Below are positions 23,751-32,197 of a stretch of 37,265 nucleotides of DNA, one piece after another. The number at the start of each line of letters is the position of its first letter. Positions within the stretch are counted from its first letter, which is position 1. The notes below the pieces were generated by a model, which was not told the origin of the DNA, searched no databases, and worked only from the letters and a program-made list of their open reading frames with translations. Made by a program: the position numbers and the translations under genes. The stretch comes from Sphingomonas sanguinis (lineage in GTDB: Bacteria; Pseudomonadota; Alphaproteobacteria; Sphingomonadales; Sphingomonadaceae): contig NZ_LDTE01000049.1 of NCBI RefSeq assembly GCF_001476905.1, positions 1 through 37,265 of the forward strand. Reading direction: 5' to 3'.

Positions 23751-24596
23751 TCACGCGGCGTCGACGAAGCGCTGCGTCTGCTCGCCCAGACCGTCGATGC
23801 CCAGCCGCACCGTCTGTCCGGCGCGCAGATAGACCGGCGGCTTCTGGCCCATGCCCACGCCCTTGGGCGTGCCGGTGGTGATGATGTCGCCGGGCTCCAG
23901 CGTGCAGAACCGGCTAACGTACGAAACGATTTCGGCGATGGTGAAGATCATGTCGGCGGTGTTGCCGTCCTGATAGCGCTGGCCATCGACCTCCAGCCAC
24001 AGGCGCAACGCCTGCGGATCGCCCACCTCGTCGGCGGTGACCAGCCAGGGGCCGGTCGGGCCGAACGTGTCGCAGCCCTTGCCCTTGTCCCAGGTGCCGC
24101 CACGCTCCAGCTGATAGGCGCGCTCGCTGACGTCATGCACGACGCAATAGCCCGCGACATGCGCCAGCGCCTCGTCCTGCGAGACATAGCGCGCGCGGCT
24201 GCCGATCACGACGCCCAGCTCAACCTCCCAATCGGTTTTTTCGGACCCGCGCGGGATTTCGACATCATCGTTCGGGCCGACGATCGCGCTCGACCATTTG
24301 CCGAACACCACCGGCTCGGCCGGGATGGGCAGATTGCTCTCGGCCGCATGGTCGCGATAGTTGAGGCCGATACAGACGAACTTGCCCGGCCGCGCGATGC
24401 ACGACCCCAGGCGCGGATTCCCCTCGACCAGCGGCAGCGTGGCGGGATCGAGCGCGGCGATTGCGGCCAGGCCCTGCGGCGTCAGGCGGTCGCCGCCCAG
24501 ATCGCCCAGCGCGTCGGGCAAGGCGCGGATGTGACCGTCCGCATCCAGCAACCCGGCGCGCTCCTGCCCGATTTCTCCATAACGCAGCAGCTTCAT
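23751..24596 (-). CDS. Fumarylacetoacetate hydrolase-family protein, probable 2,4-diketo-3-deoxy-L-fuconate hydrolase
   Basis: A 281-residue FAH-fold enzyme. The start at 24596 has AGGAG upstream. The N-terminal 70 residues form the small cap domain typical of this branch. The catalytic domain shows CIGLNYRDHAAES (75-87), the metal ligands in TDWEVELGVVIG (Glu124, Glu126), CVVHDVSERAYQ, the CDTFGPTGPWLV block and TTGTPKGVGMG. Relatives cleave or hydrolyse 2,4-diketo acids; in L-fucose pathways the products are pyruvate and L-lactate. The gene is transcribed separately from the fucP operon, with a strong hairpin between them. Its position completes the route encoded by the SDR and UxaA-type genes. 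Confidence 0.9.
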   Translation of the reverse strand: MKLLRYGEIGQERAGLLDADGHIRALPDALGDLGGDRLTPQGLAAIAALDPATLPLVEGNPRLGSCIARPGKFVCIGLNYRDHAAESNLPIPAEPVVFGKWSSAIVGPNDDVEIPRGSEKTDWEVELGVVIGSRARYVSQDEALAHVAGYCVVHDVSERAYQLERGGTWDKGKGCDTFGPTGPWLVTADEVGDPQALRLWLEVDGQRYQDGNTADMIFTIAEIVSYVSRFCTLEPGDIITTGTPKGVGMGQKPPVYLRAGQTVRLGIDGLGEQTQRFVDAA

Positions 24597-24694
24597 CGAC
24601 CCGGACTCCTGTAAAAAGGGTATGTCCGCCCCTCTTATCCAGCCGGGCCGCGTCCTGTCACTTGCAAATATGATAGCCGGGTCGCCCTGAGCGA

Positions 24695-25435
24695 TCAGGC
24701 GTGGCCGCGCACCGATTCGCCCATCAACGAGAAGAATCCCTGTGCGACCCCGCAGGTCGCGATGTCCCATTCGGGATGCCATTGCACCGCCAGCACATCG
24801 GCGTCGCATCCCGGCGCGCGGAACGCTTCGATCAGCCCGTCCTCGGCATCCCGCGCCTCCACCACCAGGCCATAGCCCAGCCGGTCGACGCCCTGCTGGT
24901 GCACCGAATTGACCTGCACCCGCCGCTGCGGGCTGCGCCCCGCCAACACGCCGCCAGCCATCAGGTCGACCGCATGGTGGTGATCGAACAGCGACTCGTA
25001 ATCCGAATCCCAGCTGCCGCGGTGATGGCGCGGCAGGCCGCCCAGGCAGGTCAGCGAGCCGCCGAACAGCACGTTGATCTCCTGCATCCCCCGGCAGATG
25101 CCGAACACCGTCTTGCCGCGATCGATCATCCGCCCGGCCAGCGCCAGTGCCACCGAATCGCGCTGCGGATCGCAGGCGGAGGGCGCGAGCGTAGCGCCAT
25201 CACCATATTGCGCGGGCGCGACATGCGAGCGCCCGCCGGTCAGCAGCAGGCCGTCGAGCATGTCGGCCATCATGACGGTATCGACCGCTTCGGGGATCGC
25301 GGGCACGATGACGACGCTGGCCCCGCACAGCCGAACGAGCGGATCGATGAAGCGCGTCGCCACCGCCTGGATCGGGCGGTTCGCCACTTCGTTGCCGCAC
25401 ATCAGGCCGATGATCGGCTTGCGTCCCCCCGTCAT
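24695..25435 (-). CDS. Class-I glutamine amidotransferase-like hydrolase (peptidase C26, PuuD-like)
   Basis: A 246-residue protein of the gamma-glutamyl-gamma-aminobutyrate hydrolase family. The nucleophile is Cys114 in FGICRGMQEIN, with the catalytic His220 and Glu222 in VQWHPEWD, and LLTGGRSHVAPAQY matches the family loop. PuuD-type enzymes remove the gamma-glutamyl group from glutamylated amines or amino acids. It overlaps the serine acetyltransferase stop/start by ATGA and is the second gene of that pair. Linkage to a serine acetyltransferase suggests a role in thiol, glutathione or gamma-glutamyl amino acid turnover rather than putrescine breakdown, since no other puu genes are present; this is inference. 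Confidence 0.87.
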   Translation of the reverse strand: MTGGRKPIIGLMCGNEVANRPIQAVATRFIDPLVRLCGASVVIVPAIPEAVDTVMMADMLDGLLLTGGRSHVAPAQYGDGATLAPSACDPQRDSVALALAGRMIDRGKTVFGICRGMQEINVLFGGSLTCLGGLPRHHRGSWDSDYESLFDHHHAVDLMAGGVLAGRSPQRRVQVNSVHQQGVDRLGYGLVVEARDAEDGLIEAFRAPGCDADVLAVQWHPEWDIATCGVAQGFFSLMGESVRGHA

Positions 25436-26406
25436 GCCGTTCCCTCCAATTCCTGACGCAGCGCCCTCCCCTCGGCGCGCGGCAGATGCAAAGCCTCGGG
25501 CTGGACGAGCACACTCTCGGGCGCGACATCGGTCAGCAGCCAGACATTGCCCCCGATCACCGAGCGCGCGCCGATGGTGACACGACCCAATATGGTCGCG
25601 CCAGCGTAAATGATGACATCGTCCTCGACGATCGGATGCCGGGCGAAACGGTCGCGCGGCGAACGCGGCGCGGTGCCCAGCGCGGACCGCGCGCCCAGCG
25701 TCACATGCTGATAGACGCGCACCCGCTCGCCGATGATCGCGGTTTCGCCGACGACGACACCGGTGCCATGGTCGACGAAGAAATGCCGCCCAATGGTCGC
25801 GCCCGGATGGATGTCGATCCCGGTCCGCTCATTGGCGAGTTCGGAAATCATGCGCGCGACGATCGGCGCGCCCAGCGCGTTCAGCTCATGCGCGATGCGG
25901 TGGTGCAGGCTGGCGACCGCGCCCGGATAGCAGAGCAGAATCTCGTCCACGCTGCGCGCCGCCGGGTCGGCCAGGAACGCGGCCTCGACATCGCTGTCGA
26001 TCAACTCGCGCACCTGCGGCAGGGTCGCGCCGAACAAACGCGCGACCAGCGCGGCCTGTTCGGGCGGGAAGGCCTCATCCGTATCCTTCTGCCAATAGGC
26101 GAGTTCCGCGCCGATCTCGCGTTCCAGCGCGGTCAGCGCGGCGAGCAGCTTGGCCGCGACGAAACGGTCCTCCTCCTGCGCCGCCCCCCGGAAATGGCCC
26201 AGGCGACGCGGATAGAGCGCGGCGGCGACCAGGGCGACGACATCCTCGACCCCGGCGCGCGACGGAAATCGCTCGACGTCGCGCGTCCCGTCCTGCCGCA
26301 CCCGCCAGCCCTGCCGCGCCGTGCGCAGCGCCGAGACGATTCCGTCGATCCCGGTCGCGGAAACATCCTCGCGAGAGGTGGCAGCAGTGAACGGCTTGGT
26401 CGACAT
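25432..26406 (-). CDS. epsC: Serine O-acetyltransferase, EpsC-type
   Basis: A 324-residue enzyme. The start at 26406 is chosen for the GGAGG just upstream; an earlier in-frame ATG at 26430 lacks one. The long helical N-terminal part (about 15-185, with LYPRRLGHFRG) is characteristic of the EpsC-like branch. A left-handed beta-helix of hexapeptide repeats follows (DIHPGATIGRHFFVDHGTGVVVGETAIIG, in pieces from 198), with catalytic-type His200 and His213. It transfers acetyl from acetyl-CoA to L-serine for cysteine synthesis in the cytoplasm. The cognate cysteine synthase is not in the window. A strong inverted repeat lies 23 bases upstream of the start and is probably the operator of this two-gene operon. 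Confidence 0.9.
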   Translation of the reverse strand: MSTKPFTAATSREDVSATGIDGIVSALRTARQGWRVRQDGTRDVERFPSRAGVEDVVALVAAALYPRRLGHFRGAAQEEDRFVAAKLLAALTALEREIGAELAYWQKDTDEAFPPEQAALVARLFGATLPQVRELIDSDVEAAFLADPAARSVDEILLCYPGAVASLHHRIAHELNALGAPIVARMISELANERTGIDIHPGATIGRHFFVDHGTGVVVGETAIIGERVRVYQHVTLGARSALGTAPRSPRDRFARHPIVEDDVIIYAGATILGRVTIGARSVIGGNVWLLTDVAPESVLVQPEALHLPRAEGRALRQELEGTA

Positions 26407-26428
26407 GGACGATCCTCCGACCCCCATC

Positions 26429-26453
26429 ATATCCCACCTGACAAATGGGATAT
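26429..26453. promoter_or_regulatory. Inverted repeat operator upstream of the serine acetyltransferase gene
   Basis: ATATCCCA (26429-26436) and TGGGATAT (26446-26453) are perfect 8-base arms 9 bases apart. The site lies just upstream of the acetyltransferase start and 162 bases before the divergent fructose-bisphosphatase start. The AT-rich symmetrical form fits a dimeric repressor, for example of the Rrf2 type known to control cysteine synthesis in other bacteria; no such regulator is in the window. The rest of the gap (26454-26614) shows only GC-rich sequence and a GGAG ribosome binding site near 26599. Confidence 0.55.
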
Positions 26454-26614
26454 AACAGAAATGCTACGCCCCAATAAAGCACGACCTGCCTTAACAGCCG
26501 ATTGCGAAGCGATGCGCCCCGGTCCATGGGTAGCGCCGCCACCATGGCGCGGTCCGGCGGGAGGGAGCCCGCGGGGCCGATCATCCCCATGCCCTTCCCG
26601 GAGCATTCGCGACG

Positions 26615-27634
26615 ATGACGACCCCGCGCCAGACGACGCTGACCCGTTTCCTGATCGAGGAGCAGCGCCGCTCCGAAGAGACCTGCCCCGCCGAACTGCG
26701 CCTGCTGATCGAAACCGTCGCGCGGGCGTGCAAGGCGGTGAACCAGGCGATCTCGAAGGGCGCGCTGGGCGATGTGCTGGGCAGCCTGGGCAGCGAGAAT
26801 GTACAGGGCGAGGTCCAGAAGAAGCTGGACGTGATCGCCAACGACCTGCTGCTCGACGCCAATGAATGGGGCGGACACCTGGCCGCCATGGCATCGGAGG
26901 AGATGGAGACGATCCACCGCATCCCGAACCGCTTCCCGCGCGGCGAATATCTGCTGCTGTTCGATCCCATCGACGGGTCGAGCAATGTCGATGTCGACCT
27001 GTCGGTCGGCACCATCTTCTCGGTTCTGAAGGCGCCCGAGGATTGCGCAGGCCGCGAAGTGACCGAGGAGGATTTCCTCCAGACCGGCCGGTCGCAGGTG
27101 GCGGCAGGCTATGCCATTTACGGCCCGCAGACGCTGCTGGTCCTGACCGTCGGCACCGGCGTCTACGAGTTCACGCTGGACCGCGAGATCGGATCGTGGC
27201 GGCTGACCGACGGGCCGATGCGTATCCCCACCGGCACCAAGGAATTCGCGATCAACATGGCGCGCCGCCGCCAATGGTCGCCGGGTATCGCCCGCTACGT
27301 CGAAGAGCGTATCCTGGGCACCGAGGGGCCGTGCGGCGTCGACTATAATATGCGCTGGACCGCCTCGATGGTCGCCGACGTGCATCGCATCCTGAAGCGC
27401 GGCGGCGTGTTCCTCTATCCGGGCGACCACCGCCAGGACGGCAAGGCCAAGCTGCGCCTGCTGTACGAAGCGAACCCGATGAGCTTCCTGATCGAACAGG
27501 CAGGCGGCGCGTCGATCGACGGGGCGAGCCCGATCATGGACGTCGCGGCGATCGGCCTCCACCAGCGCGTCGGCGTGGTGCTGGGCGATCCCGAGGAGGT
27601 GGCGACCATCGGGGAATATGGGCGAACGGGGTGA
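26615..27634 (+). CDS. fbp: Class 1 fructose-1,6-bisphosphatase
   Basis: A 339-residue cytoplasmic enzyme with the class 1 FBPase signature [21 protein letters not shown] (split as 116-124 and 125-135), metal-binding residues in [12 protein letters not shown] and SEEM (95-97 region), and the C-terminal [20 protein letters not shown] substrate block. It hydrolyses fructose-1,6-bisphosphate to fructose-6-phosphate in gluconeogenesis. That is consistent with growth on pyruvate and lactate released by the neighbouring sugar-acid route. It is transcribed alone, divergent from the serine acetyltransferase pair. It is followed by a palindromic repeat. Confidence 0.95.
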   Translation: MTTPRQTTLTRFLIEEQRRSEETCPAELRLLIETVARACKAVNQAISKGALGDVLGSLGSENVQGEVQKKLDVIANDLLLDANEWGGHLAAMASEEMETIHRIPNRFPRGEYLLLFDPIDGSSNVDVDLSVGTIFSVLKAPEDCAGREVTEEDFLQTGRSQVAAGYAIYGPQTLLVLTVGTGVYEFTLDREIGSWRLTDGPMRIPTGTKEFAINMARRRQWSPGIARYVEERILGTEGPCGVDYNMRWTASMVADVHRILKRGGVFLYPGDHRQDGKAKLRLLYEANPMSFLIEQAGGASIDGASPIMDVAAIGLHQRVGVVLGDPEEVATIGEYGRTG

Positions 27635-27710
27635 GGTGATCGCCTGGCCCGCGTTTTTGCCGAGGTTGAGCGGACGTCGGTAGGCTGAACGAAGCGGTTT
27701 ACCCTTTCCT

Positions 27711-27836
27711 CGACCCCGGCGAAGGCCGGGGCCCAGTTGCGGTGAACCATCGAAGGCGGGGGGTCATTGCCTCCCCCTCACCGGTTTGCGCACCACGCGC
27801 TTGGTGGAGCCTGGGCCCCGGCCTTCGCCGGGGTCG
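27711..27836. repeat. Palindromic intergenic repeat with 25-bp perfect inverted ends
   Basis: Bases 27711-27735 and 27812-27836 are exact reverse complements. Each arm is itself a hairpin (CCCCGGCGAAGGCCGGGG core), so the element can fold as two small hairpins or one long cruciform. Its CCCCGGC(G)AAGGCCGGGG-CCCA core is a commonly seen sphingomonad-type extragenic repeat. It lies in the 263-base gap between fbp and the convergent LacI gene, where it probably ends transcription from both sides. No gene is seen in this gap. Confidence 0.75.
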
Positions 27837-27897
27837 ATGTTTTTTTGGGGCTCGAGCTTTTTCACACCCGCGTTTCGCCTGAACGAAAAGCCGGGCC

Positions 27898-28926
27898 CTA
27901 CCCCCGCCTCACCGACTCCCGCGCGACCAGCTCGAAATCGAGCACCCGGTCCTCCACCATCCGCGAGCGGAGCGAGGCCAGCACCTGCTCGACCGCGCGG
28001 AACGCCATATCGCCCACCGGCTGGCGGATGACGGTCAGCGGCGGCCAGAGCCGCGCCGCGATAGCGGTATCGTCGAACCCCGTCACCGCCAGGTCATCGG
28101 GCAGCCGCAGGCCCATGCGATGTGCCTCACCGATCAGCCCGGCCGCCATGTCGTCGCTGCTGCACAGGATCGCGCTCGGCCGCTCCGCCAGTGTCAGCAA
28201 CGCCCGCCCGGCCTGCGCCCCCGATACCGGATCGAAACCGCACCGCACGACCAGCTCCGGATCATAGGCGATCCCGCTTGCGGACAGCCCGTCGCAAAAC
28301 CCCGCCAATCGCTCGGCCGCGACCGAAAAGCTCTCCGGCCCGGCAAGGAAACCGATCCGCCGATGTCCCTGCCCCGCGACATGCGCGGTCACCGCCGCCA
28401 TCGCCGCGCGATTGTCGATCCGCACGGTCGAGATATCGGCCATGGGCAGCCCCGTAGCGATCGCCGCCGCCGCCACGCCCAGCTCGGCGAACAGCCCCGA
28501 TCCGCTGAGCAATTCGGCAAAGGGCGGCACGAGCAGTACACCCGACGCACCGCCCTGCACCAGCGCGCGCACCGCCGCCTCCGCCGTCGCGCGGGTCAGC
28601 ACCTCTTCGGCCTGGGCGATGAACTGCAACCCGCGCGCATTGGTCGCCCGCAGCGCGCCGAGCAGGATCGAGTCGATGAACGGCGTCCCCCGGTCGCTAT
28701 AGAGTAGGCCCAGCGTCGTCACTTTCGCCTTGGCCAGCCGACGCGCGGCGATGTTGGGGCGGTATCCCAGTTCGTCGATCGCGGCGAGCACGGCAGCGCG
28801 CGTCGCCGGTCCGACCTTGCCAGCGCCGTTGATGACGTTGGAAACGGTCATCGCCGACACGCCCGCGCGCTCGCCGACCGCGCGGATGGTGACGCCTTCG
28901 GGGCGTTTGCCGACGTTAGTAGCCAT
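27898..28926 (-). CDS. LacI-family transcriptional repressor
   Basis: A 342-residue regulator. The N-terminal helix-turn-helix VTIRAVGERAGVSAMTVSNVINGAGKVG (12-39, read in two parts) with the hinge region ELGYRPNIAARRLA is followed by a periplasmic-binding-protein-like sensor domain (about 70-342: LLYSDRGTPFIDSILLGAL, GHRRIGFLAGP, AILCSSDDMAAGLI, AVTGFDDTAIAARLWPPLTVIRQP). LacI proteins bind CG-centred palindromes and release them on sugar binding. It is flanked by repeats on both sides and lies downstream of the 3-keto-glycoside cluster in the same orientation. It is the only regulator in that region and the likely controller. A matching palindrome is at 36821-36834. Confidence 0.92.
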   Translation of the reverse strand: MATNVGKRPEGVTIRAVGERAGVSAMTVSNVINGAGKVGPATRAAVLAAIDELGYRPNIAARRLAKAKVTTLGLLYSDRGTPFIDSILLGALRATNARGLQFIAQAEEVLTRATAEAAVRALVQGGASGVLLVPPFAELLSGSGLFAELGVAAAAIATGLPMADISTVRIDNRAAMAAVTAHVAGQGHRRIGFLAGPESFSVAAERLAGFCDGLSASGIAYDPELVVRCGFDPVSGAQAGRALLTLAERPSAILCSSDDMAAGLIGEAHRMGLRLPDDLAVTGFDDTAIAARLWPPLTVIRQPVGDMAFRAVEQVLASLRSRMVEDRVLDFELVARESVRRG

Positions 28927-28930
28927 TCCC

Positions 28931-29053
28931 TATTCCTCCCCTTGCAGGGGAGGGGGACCATCCGAAGGATGACGGAGGGGTGCCCCCTCTCGATAGCGGG
29001 ACACCCCTCCGTCAGGCCGTCGGCCTGCCACCTCCCCTTGCGGGGGAGGAATA
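28931..29053. repeat. Nested palindromic repeat element
   Basis: The ends 28931-28953 and 29031-29053 are inverted copies matching except for a few central bases. Inside, GACGGAGGGGTG (28971-28982) pairs perfectly with CACCCCTCCGTC (29002-29013). The element carries no open frame and fills most of the 143-base gap between the GMC gene and the LacI gene. It resembles, in design but not in sequence, the elements at 17888-18085 and 27711-27836. Confidence 0.72.
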
Positions 29054-29069
29054 AAGGTTACGCTTATTC

Positions 29070-30752
29070 TCAAACCGCCCCCGCCTTCAGCCCCTTGACC
29101 GCATGGTCCGCCGCCCGCGCGGTCAGCGCCATAAAGGTCAGCGAGGGGTTCACGCACGACACCGACGCCATCTGCGCGCCGTCGGTGACATAGAGGTTCG
29201 ACGCGTCATGCGCCTGACTCCATTTGTTGAGCACCGACTGGCGCGGGTCCGCGCCCATGCGCGCACCACCCATTTCGTGGATCGCGTCGCCGGGCACATG
29301 CTCGGACTCGCCGCTGGTCACGTTCTTCAGCCCCGCCGCGCGCAGCATCGCCTCACCCTCGCGCCGGGCGTCGGCCATCATCTTCAGCTCATTGTCGCGG
29401 AAGGTCACGTCGAACTTCATCAGCGGCACACCGAAGCGATCGACCTTGCTGGCATGCAGCGACACGCGATTATCCTCATAGGGCAGGCATTCGCCGAACG
29501 CACCCATGCTGAACTGCCAGGGGCCATAGCGGCGCATGCCATGCTTCATCTCCGCCCCGAAGCCGACCGGCCTGGCGGCGTTGCGATAGGCCGAGCCCTG
29601 ATAGCCATAGCCGCGCCGGAAGCCGAGCCCTTCGTCGCCCTTCAGGTTGCGGAAGCGCGGTACGTACACGCCGCCCGGACGACGGCCATATTCGATCAGG
29701 TCGTCCATGCCGGGAATTTCGCCCGACACGCCGACGCGGAAGATATGGTCCATGACATAGCGGCCCAGCGTCCCGCTGCTGTCGAAATGGCTTCGCTCCG
29801 AACCCGGCGCACGCGAGTTCATCAGGATCTGCACCGATCCCATGGCCGAAGCGCAGACAAAGACCAGGTTGGCGCTGACCGTCTGCGCCTGCCCCGTCTT
29901 GGCATCGACATAGCGGACGCCGGTGACCTTCTTCTTCGCCGGATCGTAATCGATCCCCGTCACCACCGCATCCGACTGGAGCGTCAGCCGACCGGTCGCG
30001 CGCGCGGCGGGTAGGGTCACGGCCTGGGTCGAGAAATAGGCGCCGAACGAGCAGCCATTGCCGCACTGGTTGCGGAACTGGCATTTGGTGCGGTTCTGGT
30101 CGGGCTTGTCCTCGGTCATGTTGGACAGGCGGCTGTGGATCAGCTTGCGCCCCGGAAACTGTCCCTCCAGCCGTTCCTTCAGCCACGTTTCCGCGACGTT
30201 CATCGGCATCGGCGGCTGAAACTCGCTATCGGGCAGATAGGGCAGGTTCTCGCGCGAGCCCGAGACGCCGATGTACTTCTCGACATAGGAATACCAGGGC
30301 GCGACATCGTCGTACCGGATCGGCCAGTCGGCGGCGACGCCCTCGCGCTTGTTCGCCTCGAAATCGCCCTCGCTCCAGCGGAAAGACCAGCGCCCCCAGA
30401 TCAGCGACTTGCCGCCGACCGCAGCGGGCCTGATCCAATAGAATTTGCTGCCCTCGTCATAGGCATAGGGATTCAACCGGTCGTCATTGTAGAATTTCTG
30501 GTTGCTGGGCGCGACATAGCCGTGCTTGGCGATAAAATAATCGCTCTCCAGCAACGACTTGGGCATGATGTTGCGCGCCGGCACCTCGAAGGCGGGCTTG
30601 CCGTCATAGGGATAGCCCTCGCCATGTTCGACCATGATGCCCCGGTCGAGCATCAGGACGCGCAGGCCCTTTTCGGTCAGTTCCTTGGCGGCGAACCCGC
30701 CGCTGATGCCCGACCCGATCACGATCGCGTCGAAACGGTTCGTCGCCGCCAT
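29070..30752 (-). CDS. GMC-family flavoprotein, probable glycoside 3-dehydrogenase catalytic subunit
   Basis: A 560-residue FAD enzyme. The dinucleotide fold is VIGSGISGGFAAKEL (11-25), VLMLDRG closes the second strand, the GGKSLIWGRWSFRW block (113-126) is the GMC flavin loop, and the C-terminal active-site pair is His492 (HEMGGARMG) and Asn535 (VNPSLTFMALTARAADH). Cysteines 224, 230 and 234 (CQFRNQCGNGC) form a cluster like the iron-sulfur motif of bacterial FAD glucose dehydrogenases. No leader is present; such subunits are carried across by a Tat-tagged small subunit, which is encoded two genes upstream. Family relatives oxidise gluconate, sorbitol, or C3 of glucosides (Caulobacter LacC-like). 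With DUF1080 and the isomerase-like barrels here, glycoside C3 oxidation is the best reading. It is the last gene of its operon. Confidence 0.88.
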   Translation of the reverse strand: MAATNRFDAIVIGSGISGGFAAKELTEKGLRVLMLDRGIMVEHGEGYPYDGKPAFEVPARNIMPKSLLESDYFIAKHGYVAPSNQKFYNDDRLNPYAYDEGSKFYWIRPAAVGGKSLIWGRWSFRWSEGDFEANKREGVAADWPIRYDDVAPWYSYVEKYIGVSGSRENLPYLPDSEFQPPMPMNVAETWLKERLEGQFPGRKLIHSRLSNMTEDKPDQNRTKCQFRNQCGNGCSFGAYFSTQAVTLPAARATGRLTLQSDAVVTGIDYDPAKKKVTGVRYVDAKTGQAQTVSANLVFVCASAMGSVQILMNSRAPGSERSHFDSSGTLGRYVMDHIFRVGVSGEIPGMDDLIEYGRRPGGVYVPRFRNLKGDEGLGFRRGYGYQGSAYRNAARPVGFGAEMKHGMRRYGPWQFSMGAFGECLPYEDNRVSLHASKVDRFGVPLMKFDVTFRDNELKMMADARREGEAMLRAAGLKNVTSGESEHVPGDAIHEMGGARMGADPRQSVLNKWSQAHDASNLYVTDGAQMASVSCVNPSLTFMALTARAADHAVKGLKAGAV

Positions 30753-30782
30753 GGCTGTCCTCCCTATGATCTCGTTATGATT

Positions 30783-31616
30783 TTAGAACCGCAAGCCGCG
30801 CAGCGTGCGGTAGCTGGTGGTGATGTCGGGCAGATAGGGCGCAGGCGCCTGGTCGTTCTCGACATAGAAGTGCTTCACGCCCGCGAGGCGGTTGAGCTTG
30901 AAGATCGATGCGAAGTCGATCTGCCCCGCGCCGACCGCCGTCATGCTGCCATCGGCGCGCGCATCCTTGACGTGATAGGCATAGATACGCCCCGCCAGCC
31001 GCCGGATCAGCGCCGCGGCATCCTCGCCCGCATGGATCGCCCAATAGAGGTCGATCTCGACCTTCACGAGCGCGGGGTTCGTGTCCTTGAGCAGCCGGTC
31101 ATAGAGGCTGACGCCGCCGGGCTTGGTGGTGAACTCGAAATCATGGTTATGATAGGCAAAGCCCAGCCCTGCCTTCTTCAGCTGTTCGGCGAAGCGGTTG
31201 ATATTGGGCAGCGCCGCGTTCCAGGCTGCCTCGGTGCGATGCTCGTCGGTCATGTACGGCAGGACGACGGTATCGGCACCCAGCGTCTTGGCCATGGTCA
31301 CGCACGCATCGAACTTGCCGAGCAGCGAGTCGTAAGGGACATGGATCGACGGTGCCTTCAGCCCCAGCCGATCCTGCGTCCGGCGGAGCATCGCATGGTC
31401 CATCGCGTCATAGCCGCCCCCGCCATATTCGACCTCGCGGTAACCGATCTTGGCCACCGCCTCCAAAGTCTTGACCGGATCGGCGGCGAACAGCTCGCGA
31501 ATCGTATAAAGCTGGAGCCCGATCGCCCCGAGCTGCGCAGCCTGCGCCATGCCCGGCAACAGCGCGGCGGCGCCCAGGCCGAACCCTGCGCCCATCAACG
31601 AACGACGATCGATCAT
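30783..31616 (-). CDS. Sugar phosphate isomerase/epimerase-like TIM barrel with Tat-like leader (paralogue 1)
   Basis: A 277-residue xylose-isomerase-like barrel. The N-terminus MIDRRSLMGAGFGLGAAALL-PGMAQA reads as a twin-arginine leader, so it should act in the periplasm. Metal ligands expected for the family are visible: Glu161 (HNHDFEF), Asp189 (VEIDLYW), His215 (YHVKDA) and Glu253 (VEND). Related proteins isomerise or epimerise keto sugars, or cleave 3-keto-glycosides by elimination. The stop-to-start distance to the GMC gene downstream is 30 bases, and its start overlaps the dehydrogenase small-subunit gene (ATGA). Tight coupling to that subunit suggests it handles the product of the dehydrogenase. 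Confidence 0.85.
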   Translation of the reverse strand: MIDRRSLMGAGFGLGAAALLPGMAQAAQLGAIGLQLYTIRELFAADPVKTLEAVAKIGYREVEYGGGGYDAMDHAMLRRTQDRLGLKAPSIHVPYDSLLGKFDACVTMAKTLGADTVVLPYMTDEHRTEAAWNAALPNINRFAEQLKKAGLGFAYHNHDFEFTTKPGGVSLYDRLLKDTNPALVKVEIDLYWAIHAGEDAAALIRRLAGRIYAYHVKDARADGSMTAVGAGQIDFASIFKLNRLAGVKHFYVENDQAPAPYLPDITTSYRTLRGLRF

Positions 31617-32197
31617 GCCGAATACACCTTGTTGACGTTGGAGTAGGGATAGGCGCCGTTATATTCGCCCGGCACGGGCAGATACTCACGCTCCTGCGTG
31701 ATGCCGATTTCCGACGTGTAATAACCGGTGATGACCAGCTGTCGGAACGGCTCGAAAAAGGCGCGGCCCTCGGGCAGCACGCCCTCCATCGCCTCGGTCA
31801 GCAGCATGTCCTGCTGCGCCGGGGTCGCCTTGGCGGCGGACAGCTTGTTGACGCTTTGGCTGCGCGCCTCGATCGCGTTCAGCCCAGCGATGATCGGAGT
31901 CTTGTCATCGGGACTGGCCCAATCGGCGAGCATCTTCTCGATGAACTCGGGCACCTTGGCCGCGATCGCGCCGGGGGTGTCGGTGGTCGGGATCACCCGC
32001 TCGGACAGGGCGACCATCGTCGCGCGCTGGGTCGGCGTGAAGATCGCGACGCTGGGCGGGCCGTCCGAGATGACGGGAATAGTGCCGCGCGCCTGCTCCA
32101 CCGCGCCCGCCGCACGGGCGATGGGCGCGAACAGGGCGGAGCCGAACATGGCCGTGATGCCCGCCAAAGCATGTCTGCGGTCGATATGGGGGGTCAT
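31613..32197 (-). CDS. Gluconate 2-dehydrogenase subunit 3-family protein (Tat-tagged small subunit)
   Basis: A 194-residue protein with a twin-arginine leader (IDRRHALAGITAMFGSALFAPIARA). The mature domain has the family layout: FTPTQRATMVALSERVIPTTDTPGA, VPEFIEKMLADW, FFEPFRQLVITGYYTSEIG and a C-terminal PVPGEYNGAYPYS. In gluconate, sorbitol and glucoside dehydrogenases this subunit is required for folding and for Tat export of the GMC flavoprotein. The gene overlaps its neighbours at both ends by four bases, with GGAGG before its start. It strongly supports a periplasmic membrane-linked dehydrogenase together with the GMC protein and the c-type cytochrome. Confidence 0.9.
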   Translation of the reverse strand: MTPHIDRRHALAGITAMFGSALFAPIARAAGAVEQARGTIPVISDGPPSVAIFTPTQRATMVALSERVIPTTDTPGAIAAKVPEFIEKMLADWASPDDKTPIIAGLNAIEARSQSVNKLSAAKATPAQQDMLLTEAMEGVLPEGRAFFEPFRQLVITGYYTSEIGITQEREYLPVPGEYNGAYPYSNVNKVYSA

